The notes: generated by a model not told the origin, from the sequence alone. Positions 16,983 through 25,499 are shown, counted from the first letter of the stretch. The stretch: DNA of 28,393 bases from Planctomycetaceae bacterium (GCA_004556055.1 SFIW01000030.1:1-28393); one strand, 5' to 3'. Numbers and translations: made by a program.

Positions 16983-18488
16983 ATGAAAAATCAGGGCGAG
17001 ATCATTAGCCTAATCGTGTTTGTTATCTTAACCCTGGCGTTGGGCGTTACGACCTATTTCGGTTTCGATAAGTCCTCCGTGACGAAGGCGGAACTCGAGA
17101 GCGCAAAGAGCGAGTTAGCCAACGCGACGGAGTCTGCCGACGCCCTTGCCGCGAATCTGGCGATCGTTAAGACCCGCGCTGGGTTCCAGCCCGAAGATAA
17201 GGGCGCCGATATCGTCGCCGCTATGTCCGCCGACGTCGCCGCCGCGCTAGGCGCCGGGTCGGAAAACCTCTCTTACAAGGCCGCCGTCGCTCAGCTGCAA
17301 AAGAATATCTCCACGCTCGACAAGCAGATTTCCGACGTCGTCGCTGATCGCGATCTCCAGATCAAAAACGCAAACTCGTCCGTCGCTCTCGCCGTACAGC
17401 AGCAGACGAAGTACGCCGCTAACGTCGACGCTCAGCAGAAAGCTCAGGAAACCGCGCAGGCCGACGCGCGTCAGAATTACGACAAACTCACTCAAGATTT
17501 CGTCGATCAGACAAAACGATTCGACTCCGTCAGCCGCCAAGCGCGCGACGCGATTCAGACCGCTAACGCCGAAACCCAAGAGAATCGCGAAATCGCAACT
17601 CGTTTCGCCAATATCAATATCGATTTGAGCAAGCGCATCGACGAACTCACTAACGTCGACTTCTCCAAAGAAGACGCGCGCGTCGTCAGCGTCGACCAAG
17701 TTTCAAAGATCGTTCGTCTCAACGTCGGCTCCGCTCAAGGCGTTCGTCCTCTTATGGAATTCAACGTCTATCCTTACGACGTCTTCGCGCAGGGCGAAAA
17801 GGTCGCAAAAGGCAAGCTCCAAGTTATCCGCACGATCCAGGACGACGCCTGCGAAGCGAAGATCATCTCCGACGAAAACGGCGCCCCCGTTCAGCCTGGC
17901 GATCTCGTCTACACTTCCTTGTGGTCGCGCGGCGAAGTCATGCGTTACGCCCTCTCCCTCCGACTCGACGTCAACAACGACGGTAAGAGCGACCTGAGCG
18001 AACTCCTCAACCTCGTCGAAGCGAACGGTTTCCAAGTCGCCGCTTATCTCGACGATTCCGGCGAGATGCACGGGAAAATCGGAACCGACGTCGACCGCGT
18101 CGTCGTACCCGATCTCCCGATCTTGTCCGCTCTCGAGGCCGACGCTTCTCTCACTCCGGAAGAACGCGCTAGACTCGAGTCCGCGAGCGATAAGTTCCTC
18201 GCCGACGCTAGAGCGAACGGCGTTCGTGAGATGAAACTCTCCGACTTCCTCATTCGTATGGATTACAAAGAGACAGATCAAGTCGTGCGCAACGCTGGAG
18301 AATCTTCCGTCGCCGACCTCGTTACGACGAACGTCGGTTCCGCGCCCGCCGCCGCAGTCTTCCGTTCTTCCGATAAGGAAAATTCGAACCTCTCCGAAGA
18401 CGCTCTTAAAAACGCGACCCTCGAATCGCAAAATAAGGAATCGGCTCCTGCGGATACCTACTTCAGAAAGCGCGCTCCAAATCTGTAA
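16983..18488 (+). CDS. Membrane-anchored coiled-coil protein, paralogue B
   Basis: 501 residues, clearly paralogous to the preceding gene. TM helix at about 7-27 (IISLIVFVILTLALGVTTYF), coiled-coil-like region rich in Ala, Gln and Asp at about 32-225, beta-domain at about 230-316 (KGKLQVIRTI, CEAKI, GDLVYTSLW), calcium-loop-like DVNNDGKSDLSE at 329-340, then MKLSDFLIRMDYKET and a tail ending TYFRKRAPNL. By hand alignment all landmarks up to residue 340 fall at the same residue numbers in both proteins, although the coiled coils have diverged in sequence. The start at 16983 has AAGGAG upstream. The region between the calcium loop and the MKLSDF block and the extreme tail differ most from paralogue A. 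I expect an envelope or cell-shape role, but this is inference. Confidence 0.85.
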   Translation: MKNQGEIISLIVFVILTLALGVTTYFGFDKSSVTKAELESAKSELANATESADALAANLAIVKTRAGFQPEDKGADIVAAMSADVAAALGAGSENLSYKAAVAQLQKNISTLDKQISDVVADRDLQIKNANSSVALAVQQQTKYAANVDAQQKAQETAQADARQNYDKLTQDFVDQTKRFDSVSRQARDAIQTANAETQENREIATRFANINIDLSKRIDELTNVDFSKEDARVVSVDQVSKIVRLNVGSAQGVRPLMEFNVYPYDVFAQGEKVAKGKLQVIRTIQDDACEAKIISDENGAPVQPGDLVYTSLWSRGEVMRYALSLRLDVNNDGKSDLSELLNLVEANGFQVAAYLDDSGEMHGKIGTDVDRVVVPDLPILSALEADASLTPEERARLESASDKFLADARANGVREMKLSDFLIRMDYKETDQVVRNAGESSVADLVTTNVGSAPAAAVFRSSDKENSNLSEDALKNATLESQNKESAPADTYFRKRAPNL

Positions 18489-18526
18489 TCTTCATTTGCT
18501 CATTACGACTTAACGCGTAATTCTCG

Positions 18527-18560
18527 AGGTTCGTTTCTCTGAAAGGAGACGAACCTTTTT
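18527..18560 (+). terminator. Intrinsic terminator of paralogue B
   Basis: AGGTTCGT (18527-18534) pairs with ACGAACCT (18549-18556), with extra CTC/GAG pairing inside, and is followed by TTTTT. It separates the paralogues from uppP. Confidence 0.8.
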
Positions 18561-18640
18561 GATTGGGCTCCCTAAACGCTCTTCGCGGGCCCTCTCATTT
18601 CCTCACTTTCCTCTGGTCTAGAAAAGAAAGGAAACTTGCC

Positions 18641-19546
18641 GTGGACGATATGGCTACGACGGTATACGTCATGATTATGGCGATTGTCCAAGGAATCGCT
18701 GAATTCCTGCCGATCAGCTCTTCCGGGCATCTCCTGCTTTTAGGAAAATTCTTTGAGCTCCCGGAAATTCTCACTCTCTCGATTCTTCTTCACGCGGGAA
18801 CTTTGCTTTCCGTTCTCGTCTACTTCTGGCGCGATATCTTTGAGGCGTGTACAAAGAAACCGCGCATGATTCTGCTCGTGATTGTTGGAACGATCCCGAC
18901 CGTCGTCGTCGCGTTCGGTATTATGGGGTTCGCGTCTTTCCTCGAAGAGAGCGTGTTAGTCGCCGGACTACTCTTCATCGTCACGGGCGTTCTCCTCGTC
19001 AAATTCTTGCGAAACGAAACGGTCGAAGACGATCCCGATCTTTATTTCCAGGAGATCGAACGCATCCAAGACGAGATGGACGGGATCGTCGTTGAGAAGT
19101 CTTGCGAAGAGACGTCGTTCCTTGACGCGATCATCGTTGGGATTGCGCAGGGCGTCGCGGCGTTGCCGGGGCTTTCGCGCTCGGGAACGACGATTGCGAC
19201 GGGGGTCGCGCGCGGCTTCGATCGCGAATGGGCCGCGAAGTTCTCCTTCCTCCTCTCGATTCCCGTGATCGGCGGCGGCGCGATTCTCGAGATTATCAAG
19301 CTCTTCAAGGAATCGGGCGCGACGAGTTTCGGTCAGCTTTTCGAAGACGTTCCGCATATCAAACTCTATTTCCTCGGCTCCGCCGTTAGTTGCGTCGTCG
19401 GACTCCTCGCCCTCGCCGGACTCATGCGGCTCCTCAAGAGCGGAAAGCTCCATTATTTCGCGTGGTGGCTCTTCATCGTCGGCCCCGCGTGCGTCGGATA
19501 TAGCGTCTACGAACATTGGTCGCAGATCGTCGCCTTCTTGAACTGA
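18641..19546 (+). CDS. uppP: Undecaprenyl-diphosphatase (BacA/UppP)
   Basis: UppP dephosphorylates undecaprenyl pyrophosphate at the membrane to recycle the lipid carrier for peptidoglycan and other cell-wall polymers. The protein has several hydrophobic helices. Its two signature blocks are IVQGIAEFLPISSSGH (about 15-30, with Glu21) and LPGLSRSGTTIATG (about 175-188, with Arg180). I chose a GTG start at 18641, which has AAAGGA 8 nt upstream; an ATG three codons later at 18650 is the alternative. At 301 residues it is longer than E. coli BacA (273), because the loop at about 124-160 between the two halves is enlarged and acidic (NETVEDDPDLYFQEIERI). The presence of UppP supports a cell wall or lipid-carrier-dependent polymer in this organism. 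Confidence 0.94.
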   Translation: MDDMATTVYVMIMAIVQGIAEFLPISSSGHLLLLGKFFELPEILTLSILLHAGTLLSVLVYFWRDIFEACTKKPRMILLVIVGTIPTVVVAFGIMGFASFLEESVLVAGLLFIVTGVLLVKFLRNETVEDDPDLYFQEIERIQDEMDGIVVEKSCEETSFLDAIIVGIAQGVAALPGLSRSGTTIATGVARGFDREWAAKFSFLLSIPVIGGGAILEIIKLFKESGATSFGQLFEDVPHIKLYFLGSAVSCVVGLLALAGLMRLLKSGKLHYFAWWLFIVGPACVGYSVYEHWSQIVAFLN

Positions 19547-19586
19547 GACGCGGACGCGTTTTTTTGCGATTTTCGCGCCGCTCCCG

Positions 19587-19615
19587 TTTCCAAAGACGCA
19601 GATTCCTTTTATAAT
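19587..19615 (+). promoter_or_regulatory. Putative purD promoter
   Basis: TTTCCA (4 of 6 to the -35 consensus), 17-nt spacer, perfect TATAAT at 19610-19615. It gives a leader of about 65 nt before purD. Confidence 0.55.
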
Positions 19616-19636
19616 GGACGCTGGAATTTCAATCTA

Positions 19637-19664
19637 AGACGACGCTCCGCGCGTCGTCTCTTTA
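19637..19664 (+). promoter_or_regulatory. purD leader hairpin (possible attenuator)
   Basis: AGACGACGC (19637-19645) and GCGTCGTCT (19651-19659) form a perfect 9-bp stem around the loop TCCGC, followed by CTTTAT. It sits between the putative promoter and the purD start, so it could attenuate purD or act as the late terminator of uppP. Confidence 0.5.
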
Positions 19665-19685
19665 TAAGGTTAAAAGGCTATTATC

Positions 19686-20978
19686 ATGAACGTGCTTGTT
19701 GTGGGTAGCGGCGGTCGCGAACATGCGCTCGCGTGGAAACTCAGTCAGTCTCCTAGCGTCGATAAAGTTTATGTCGCGCCTGGTAACGCCGGAACGGCGA
19801 TCGACGCCGAGAACGTCCCGATCTCGGAAAAAGACTTCCCGGCTCTCATTCAGTTTGCCAAAGAAAACCGTATTGGACTCACCGTCGTTGGACCGGAAGC
19901 GCCGTTGACCGCCGGTCTTGTCGACGCCTTCGAGGCGGAAGGTTTGCGCGCTTTTGGCCCGAGCAAGAAGGCCGCCCAGATGGAAGGGAGCAAGGTCTTC
20001 TGCAAGGAAGTTCTCAATCGCGCCCTCGTGCCGACTGCCCGAAGCCAAACCTTTGAACGCGCCTCCGAGGCGTACGACTACATCCGATCGAGTCAGGAAT
20101 CGAATTTCGTCGTTAAAGCCGACGGACTCGCCGCAGGCAAAGGCGTCGTCGTCTGCTCCTCGAAGGAAGAAGCCTTTGAAGCCGTCAAGCAGATCGCGGA
20201 AGATCGCGCTTTTGGCGCCGCCGGCGCACGTTTCCTCATCGAAGAACGTCTCGTCGGCCAGGAAGCGAGCGTCCTCGCTATCACCGACGGGCAGACGATC
20301 ATGACCCTTCAGCCCGCGCAGGACCACAAAGCCGCCCACGACGGCGATACCGGCCCCAACACTGGCGGCATGGGCGCCTATTGCCCCGCGTCCCTCGTCG
20401 ACGATCGAAAACTGCATTGGATCGAAGAAAAGGTTCTTCTTCCGACCGTCTTCACCCTCAACCGCATGGATACGAAGTTCAAGGGCGTCCTCTACGCCGG
20501 CCTCATGATGACTCCGCAAGGCCCGCGCGTCTTGGAGTACAACGCGCGCTTTGGCGATCCTGAATGTCAGCCGCTCCTCTCCAGACTCAAGACCGACCTC
20601 TTCGACGTCATGCAAGCGACGATCGACGAACGTCTTTGTACCCTCGAACCCCTCGCTTGGGACGATCGTCCCGCCGTCTGCGTCGTCATGGCGAGCGAAG
20701 GATACCCCGGTCCTTATGAGAAGGGATACGAAATCTTCGGGCTCGACGAAGCCGCTAAGCTTCCCGACGTCAAGGTTTTCCACGCGGGTACGAAACTCGA
20801 CGAAAACGGCGTCGTCCGCACCAACGGCGGGCGCGTCCTCGACGTCGTCGCTCTCGGAGACACTGTCGCCGACGCCAAGCGCAAGGCGTATGAAGCCGTC
20901 GCGAAAATCCATTGGCAAGGCTCTTGGGCTCGCACCGATATCGCCGATAAAGAAATCAAGGCGACGAGCCGAAATTGA
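19686..20978 (+). CDS. purD: Phosphoribosylamine-glycine ligase (GAR synthetase)
   Basis: PurD joins glycine to 5-phosphoribosylamine using ATP, the second step of de novo purine synthesis, in the cytoplasm. The 430 residues match the usual length. Visible blocks are the N-terminal MNVLVVGSGGREHALAWKL, VVGPEAPL, the ATP-grasp loop VVKADGLAAGKGV, DHKAAHDGDTGPNTGGMGAY (the family signature), and the metal-binding EYNARFGDPECQ. AAAAGG lies at a good distance before the ATG. No other pur genes are adjacent. A long ORF on the opposite strand is a shadow of this gene. Confidence 0.97.
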   Translation: MNVLVVGSGGREHALAWKLSQSPSVDKVYVAPGNAGTAIDAENVPISEKDFPALIQFAKENRIGLTVVGPEAPLTAGLVDAFEAEGLRAFGPSKKAAQMEGSKVFCKEVLNRALVPTARSQTFERASEAYDYIRSSQESNFVVKADGLAAGKGVVVCSSKEEAFEAVKQIAEDRAFGAAGARFLIEERLVGQEASVLAITDGQTIMTLQPAQDHKAAHDGDTGPNTGGMGAYCPASLVDDRKLHWIEEKVLLPTVFTLNRMDTKFKGVLYAGLMMTPQGPRVLEYNARFGDPECQPLLSRLKTDLFDVMQATIDERLCTLEPLAWDDRPAVCVVMASEGYPGPYEKGYEIFGLDEAAKLPDVKVFHAGTKLDENGVVRTNGGRVLDVVALGDTVADAKRKAYEAVAKIHWQGSWARTDIADKEIKATSRN

Positions 20979-20995
20979 TCTGAGTAATCCTACGT

Positions 20996-21023
20996 CGGGA
21001 CGACCTTGCGACGCGTCGTCCCG
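20996..21023 (+). terminator. Probable terminator of purD
   Basis: CGGGACGA (20996-21003) pairs with TCGTCCCG (21016-21023) over 8 bp. It is followed by ATTTCATCTTCTT, which is T-rich but interrupted. Confidence 0.6.
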
Positions 21024-21067
21024 ATTTCATCTTCTTGTTACGACGCCGTTTTTGCGGAGATTTGGCT

Positions 21068-21838
21068 ATGATTGACGCTCTTGAAAAGTCTGTGCCTACT
21101 TGGAATTATCCCGAATATAAAGGCGAAGAGGTCGCCCTCTTTATCCCTTGCTTTGTCGACCAGATGTTCCCGGAAGCCGGCGTGGCGACCGTAAAAGTCC
21201 TTGAAAAACTCAATATCCCGATCGCCTACCCCGAAGAGCAGACTTGTTGCGGACAGCCCGCGTTCAACTCCGGATACTGGAAAGACGCCGCGAAAGTCAT
21301 CAAGAAGTTCAATAACGACTTCAAAAAATACAAGTGGATCGTGACGCCTTCCGCCGCGTGCGCCTCCATGTGCCGCGTCTTCTACAAGGAATGTCTCCCC
21401 GATTCTCCCGAAGCGGAGATCGGCTCGCGCGTTTATGAATTCCATGAGTTCCTTGTCAACGTCCTCCACAAGACCGACTTTGGCGTCTCATTCCCCCACA
21501 AAGTCTCTCTCCACATCGGGTGCCACGGGCGGCGCGAGCTCGGAATCGCCGCCGCTGTTCAGACGATTCTCGACAATATCAAGGATCTCGACTACGTCCC
21601 GATTCCGAACGTCGAGGAATGTTGCGGATTCGGCGGGACTTTCAGCGTGAAAATGCCCGGTACTTCCGTCGCCATGGGGCGCAAAAAGATCGAGAATATC
21701 CGCAAGGTCTACGAGCAAGGCGTTCGCGATATCGTCACGACCGACCTGAGTTGCGCCATGCATTTCGGCGGAATGATGAAGCGCGAAGACGATCTCAAAA
21801 CGATGCGGATCCACTATCTCGCGGAACTTCTCGTCTGA
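21068..21838 (+). CDS. LutA/YkgE-type CCG-domain (Fe-S) oxidoreductase subunit
   Basis: 256 residues with two CCG domains of the kind found in LutA, GlpC and heterodisulfide reductase subunits. The first has the Cys in FIPCFVDQ (C28) and C60-C61-G in the segment EQTCCGQPAFNSG. The second has GCHGRRELG and ECCGFGGTFSVKMP. In LutABC this subunit takes part in lactate oxidation to pyruvate. No lutB or lutC partner is in the window, so the substrate is open. GGAG lies 8 nt before the ATG at 21068. An upstream TTG in the same frame is rejected. It heads a tight gene row (14 bp to the next start). Confidence 0.88.
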   Translation: MIDALEKSVPTWNYPEYKGEEVALFIPCFVDQMFPEAGVATVKVLEKLNIPIAYPEEQTCCGQPAFNSGYWKDAAKVIKKFNNDFKKYKWIVTPSAACASMCRVFYKECLPDSPEAEIGSRVYEFHEFLVNVLHKTDFGVSFPHKVSLHIGCHGRRELGIAAAVQTILDNIKDLDYVPIPNVEECCGFGGTFSVKMPGTSVAMGRKKIENIRKVYEQGVRDIVTTDLSCAMHFGGMMKREDDLKTMRIHYLAELLV

Positions 21839-21852
21839 GCGCGACTCCGAAA

Positions 21853-22737
21853 ATGACGCGCCTCTGCGACCTCACCCAGCCTATCTTCGAAGGGATCGCC
21901 GTATATCCGGGCGATCCTCTTTTCGAAGCGCGACTCTTTGCCGAACACGACGTCGACGGCTTCCGCGCCTCGCGATACGTCGTCGGGTCGCACTTGGGCA
22001 CGCATATCGACGCCCCTCTTCATTATTTTGTCGACGGAGAACCCCTCGAGTCGTTCCCCGTCGATTTCTTTTCAGGAAACGCCGCGTGCCTCAATTTCGC
22101 CTCCGTCGTCGGACCCCTATCCCCTCGGTACCGCGACCGCGACGATTTCTCGCGACCCGTCTCTTTGCGCGTCGACGATCTCGCGCCCTTTGAAAAGGCG
22201 ATCGAAGCGCTCGATATCCTCGTTCTTCGCGTCGATTGGGCCGATCGCGCCGGTTCCGTACTCTACTACTACGATTTTCCCTCCGTCTCCCCCGAACTCT
22301 GCGACTGGCTCGCCGATTTCCCGAACCTCCGCGTCCTCGCCCTCGAGACCCCGTCCCTCGTCGCCCCACCTGCGACTCCGAATCTCGACGAACTCCCCGT
22401 CCCCGACTCCAAACGCTTTCCCCCTGAACTCGAAGATTGCCGCGTCCTCAATCCTCTCGAGCGTCCCGCGCCGCGCGAAACCGATCCCGACGCGCCGCCC
22501 CTGGACGAGCTCGAACTCCTCGCCGATTCTGAAGCGCATCGTATTCTCCTCGGAAGAAGACCCCCGATCCTCATCCTTGAAGGGCTCGTCAATCTCGACT
22601 CCCTCCCCGCGTACGAACCTTCCCGTCCCGGAGAAACGGTTCAGCGCGATACGACCCGCGAGTTCCAACTCCTCGCGCTCCCGACCCCGTTTCAAAACGC
22701 CGACGGAGCCCCCGCGCGCGTCGTCGCTTTCCTCTAA
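21853..22737 (+). CDS. Cyclase-family metal-dependent hydrolase (kynurenine formamidase-like)
   Basis: 294 residues. The N-terminal MTRLCDLTQPIFEGIAVYPGD and the metal-binding block SHLGTHIDAPLHYF (H47, H51, D53, H57) define the cyclase family, which includes kynurenine formamidase and other amide or ester hydrolases. The C-terminal PILILEGLVNLDSLP is also typical. Between about residues 165 and 230 there is a Pro/Glu/Asp-rich stretch that seems longer than in the usual fold; it contains SEAHRILL, where the family often has another active-site His. Two in-frame ATGs further upstream lie inside the preceding gene and are rejected. The start is 14 bp after the LutA-like stop, so the two are likely co-translated. 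The substrate is not known; no kynureninase or tryptophan dioxygenase lies nearby. Confidence 0.85.
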   Translation: MTRLCDLTQPIFEGIAVYPGDPLFEARLFAEHDVDGFRASRYVVGSHLGTHIDAPLHYFVDGEPLESFPVDFFSGNAACLNFASVVGPLSPRYRDRDDFSRPVSLRVDDLAPFEKAIEALDILVLRVDWADRAGSVLYYYDFPSVSPELCDWLADFPNLRVLALETPSLVAPPATPNLDELPVPDSKRFPPELEDCRVLNPLERPAPRETDPDAPPLDELELLADSEAHRILLGRRPPILILEGLVNLDSLPAYEPSRPGETVQRDTTREFQLLALPTPFQNADGAPARVVAFL

Positions 22738-22754
22738 ACGCCGAGTTTTTCGAT

Positions 22755-23987
22755 ATGTCGCGTCGATTCCTCATCATTACGGCGCTCCTGTGCGCCGCCT
22801 CTTTCGCCGCTCCGCGCGTCCCTCTCCAAGCGCAGACCGTAAAATCCCGCGTCAACGTTAAGGAGACCCCGCGCGTCGATCCCTTTGCCGCCCGCGCCAA
22901 CCGTCTCTCCTCGAACGCCTCTTCCGCCTCCGAAGAAAAGACCGCGCAAGAGCCCGGCGCGAACCGCGCGAATCCTTCGGAAAGCGTCGCTCCCTCCGCG
23001 AACCCCGCGCCGACGAATTCCGCGTCTAAGTCTGCGGCGCCAGCGCTTGCGAACGACGTCTTGATCCTCCGCGACGGTCGCGTTTTACGCGGAGAGCTTC
23101 TCGTTCTCTCCCCTTCCTCCGGGGCGACGATCCGCGTCGACGGGCAAGAAACGCGCGTTCCCTTCGAAGACGCGCTCCGCGCCGAACTCGCCGTCTCTCA
23201 GAGATTCCTCGACGCCCAGAACGCGCTCGACGCCTTCCGCCGAGTCCGCGATCTTGACGAAGCGCGACGCGCGGTCTCTCTCTTCCAGCAGGCCCGCGCC
23301 GACGCCTCGCGTTCCCTCGAAAAGGAATGGGCGACTGCGCGACGCGTCGAAGCCCTCCTAGCGCTCGGAAAGCGCGACGAAGCCGCTCTCGAATTCTTCA
23401 TCCTATGCCGTCTCGATCCCTACTGCGCGCGACTCGACGCGATCCCCCTCGTCTGGCCAAATCAGACGAAGAGCGACAGATCCGCGTCGTACGTTCGCGC
23501 TCGAGACGCCGCGCTCCAAATCCTCGACGGACAGGACGCGAACTCGAATAGTCCCGTCGCAAAGTTGCTCGCCGCGTCGATCCTCGCCCGCGATTCGCAA
23601 GGGAAGGGGAAAGCCGCCGCCGCGCTGCGCGAACTTTCCGTCTGCGAAGCGCCCGACGGCGCGAACGCCGCGATTCAAGAGACATGCCGACTCGTTTCGC
23701 TCCTCGCCCTCGCTCAGTTATGGCGCGACGAAATACTCGCCGGACCGAAAGAAGACGCGCCAAAACGATGGCTACGCGTCTACGAAAGGCTCCCAAACGA
23801 ACTCAAATCCGGCCCCGCGTACGTCATGGCGCTCGGCGCCGACGCGTTGCAACTAAACGACGACGCCCTGAATTACGCTTGCGTCGCCGCGCTTTCACCC
23901 GACCCCGACGTCGCCAAGATCTTCGAAAAATTCGCGTCCGCCGAACCCGACGCCGCGAGTCAGGCGACCTCTCAAGTCTCTCAATGA
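22755..23987 (+). CDS. Secreted protein with SH3-like segment and helical repeats, function unknown
   Basis: 410 residues, family not recognised. The N-terminus is a signal peptide (MSRRFLIITALLCAASFAA..., likely cut in PLQAQT). A Ser/Ala/Pro/Asn-rich linker follows at about 35-100. Residues about 102-145 (VLILRDGRVLRGELLVLSPS...) look like a small SH3/LSm-like beta unit. The rest is Ala/Leu/Arg-rich and helical, in the style of TPR repeats, with some Cys. The gap to the gene before is 17 bp and to the next 10 bp, so it is part of an operon with the following TPR protein. There is no good Shine-Dalgarno, which fits translational coupling. It probably acts in the periplasm. Confidence 0.75.
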   Translation: MSRRFLIITALLCAASFAAPRVPLQAQTVKSRVNVKETPRVDPFAARANRLSSNASSASEEKTAQEPGANRANPSESVAPSANPAPTNSASKSAAPALANDVLILRDGRVLRGELLVLSPSSGATIRVDGQETRVPFEDALRAELAVSQRFLDAQNALDAFRRVRDLDEARRAVSLFQQARADASRSLEKEWATARRVEALLALGKRDEAALEFFILCRLDPYCARLDAIPLVWPNQTKSDRSASYVRARDAALQILDGQDANSNSPVAKLLAASILARDSQGKGKAAAALRELSVCEAPDGANAAIQETCRLVSLLALAQLWRDEILAGPKEDAPKRWLRVYERLPNELKSGPAYVMALGADALQLNDDALNYACVAALSPDPDVAKIFEKFASAEPDAASQATSQVSQ

Positions 23988-23997
23988 AAGGAACTCC

Positions 23998-25479
23998 ATG
24001 AGCCAGCGATTTTTACGCGCGGTCGCCCCCGCGCTCTTCTGCGCCCTCGCCTCCGTCGCCTACGCTAATCTCCAGGACGCGAACGAAAACGACGACGCAA
24101 AGACCCCCGTCTCCGCGCAAGCTCAAGCCGCGGACGACGATTCCTCCCTCGAAGCGCTTGAGGCTCAAGCGAATCCGATGACCCTCAAGGCGATCGATCT
24201 CTATATCGAAGGGAACGTCGACGGCGCTTACGCTCTTTTTAAGCAGGTGTACGAAGAGAACCCTGATTCCGACCCGCCGGGGATCCTGATCGCGACTCTC
24301 CATTCTCACGCGGGAAGATTCCTCGACATGCGACGCGCCTTAGAGAAAACCGCCGAGGATTATCCGTTCGACCCCGAAGCGTTCATTCAGCTCGCCGAAA
24401 TCGACGCGCAAGAAGGGCGGTATCTCGAAGCCGAGCTCCTCGTCGAACGCGCGGAAATCTTGACGCAAGACTATAAGAAGATTCGCCCCGAGTCGACGAC
24501 CCGCGCCGAATCCTTCAAGGAGCAGACCCTTACGGCGCGCGCGAATCTCGCCGAGAAGAAGGGACACTACGACCTCGCCGAGGAGTTCGTCAAGAAAATC
24601 GTCGCCTTAAATCCTGAAAACGCCCAGGCGCAGTGGGATTTGGGATACCTCGCGATGAAGTTGAAGAAGTTCGACGCCGCTGAAGAAGCCTTTGACGCCG
24701 CCGCTAAACTCAACCCCCAGCTTTGGGCCGGTTGGCTCCAGACGCTTTCTTTCCTCGATCGCGAAGATCGCGTCGACGAGGCGCGCGCAAGACTTGACGC
24801 CAAAAAGGAGAAGATCCAAAACGCCTCTAAGAGCGAACTAGCGCAGCTTGCGCGCCTTTACTTGCGCTGGGAAATGATCGACGAAGCGGTCGCCATCGTC
24901 AAGGAATTCGAAGAGAAGAACGAAGACAGGGATATGGAACGATGGCTCCTCTCCGGATGGCTGGCCCTTTACGCGAACGACTATCTCGCCGCCGAGCAGA
25001 ATTTCCGCAACGCGGTCCTTATCGATCCGAATTCCTTCGAGGCGTCAAACGGCCTCGCCCTCGCGCTTCTCGATCAGAGCAATAAGGAGAAGTTGGGACA
25101 GGCGAAGATCATCGCCGCGCGAAATTATCGCGACTATCCAGACTCCGAAGAGGCCGCGACGACTTACGCGTGGGTTCTTTTCCTGTCCGGTTCCGCGAAA
25201 GAGGCGGACGCTATCTTCCAACCGATGCTTGAATCAGGGAACCTCTCCGCTTCCGCCGCGTATTACCTCGCCGAGATCGCCAACGTGCGCGGCGACGCCG
25301 ATTTAGCGCAGAGTCTGCTCATTCTCGCGCTTTCTCAAAAGGCAAACTTCCCCAAACGCGCCGCCGCCCTCGAATTGAAGGAGATCGTCGAAGAGATACT
25401 CAATCCGAAAGACCCCGTGAAGGAAGACTTCGACGCCGATCCAGATTTCGGGGAAGTTCCCGAACCCGAAGAGTTCTAG
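23998..25479 (+). CDS. Secreted TPR-repeat protein
   Basis: 493 residues. A signal peptide (MSQRFLRAVAPALFCALASVAYA, cut before NLQ) is followed by an acidic linker. Many tetratricopeptide-like units then run to about residue 460, for example AQWDLGYLAMKLKKFDAAEEAFDAAAKLNP and AEQNFRNAVLIDPNSFEASNGLALALLDQ shortened by the usual 34-residue spacing. The C-terminus is strongly acidic (DPDFGEVPEPEEF). AAGGA precedes the ATG. The signal peptide is similar in style to that of the preceding protein (MSRRFLI / MSQRFLR), which suggests a pair. TPR domains bind other proteins; no partner is visible except the co-transcribed gene. Confidence 0.85.
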   Translation: MSQRFLRAVAPALFCALASVAYANLQDANENDDAKTPVSAQAQAADDDSSLEALEAQANPMTLKAIDLYIEGNVDGAYALFKQVYEENPDSDPPGILIATLHSHAGRFLDMRRALEKTAEDYPFDPEAFIQLAEIDAQEGRYLEAELLVERAEILTQDYKKIRPESTTRAESFKEQTLTARANLAEKKGHYDLAEEFVKKIVALNPENAQAQWDLGYLAMKLKKFDAAEEAFDAAAKLNPQLWAGWLQTLSFLDREDRVDEARARLDAKKEKIQNASKSELAQLARLYLRWEMIDEAVAIVKEFEEKNEDRDMERWLLSGWLALYANDYLAAEQNFRNAVLIDPNSFEASNGLALALLDQSNKEKLGQAKIIAARNYRDYPDSEEAATTYAWVLFLSGSAKEADAIFQPMLESGNLSASAAYYLAEIANVRGDADLAQSLLILALSQKANFPKRAAALELKEIVEEILNPKDPVKEDFDADPDFGEVPEPEEF

Positions 25480-25499
25480 GCGCGACTCCTTCTTTTCGC

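Noticed and set aside
19547..19570. T-run after uppP as an intrinsic terminator
   Set aside because: The preceding ACGCGGACGCGT cannot form a stem with a workable loop.
19662..20918. 418-codon ORF on the minus strand opposite purD
   Set aside because: purD is unmistakable on the plus strand; the antisense protein has no recognisable motif and no ribosome-binding site.
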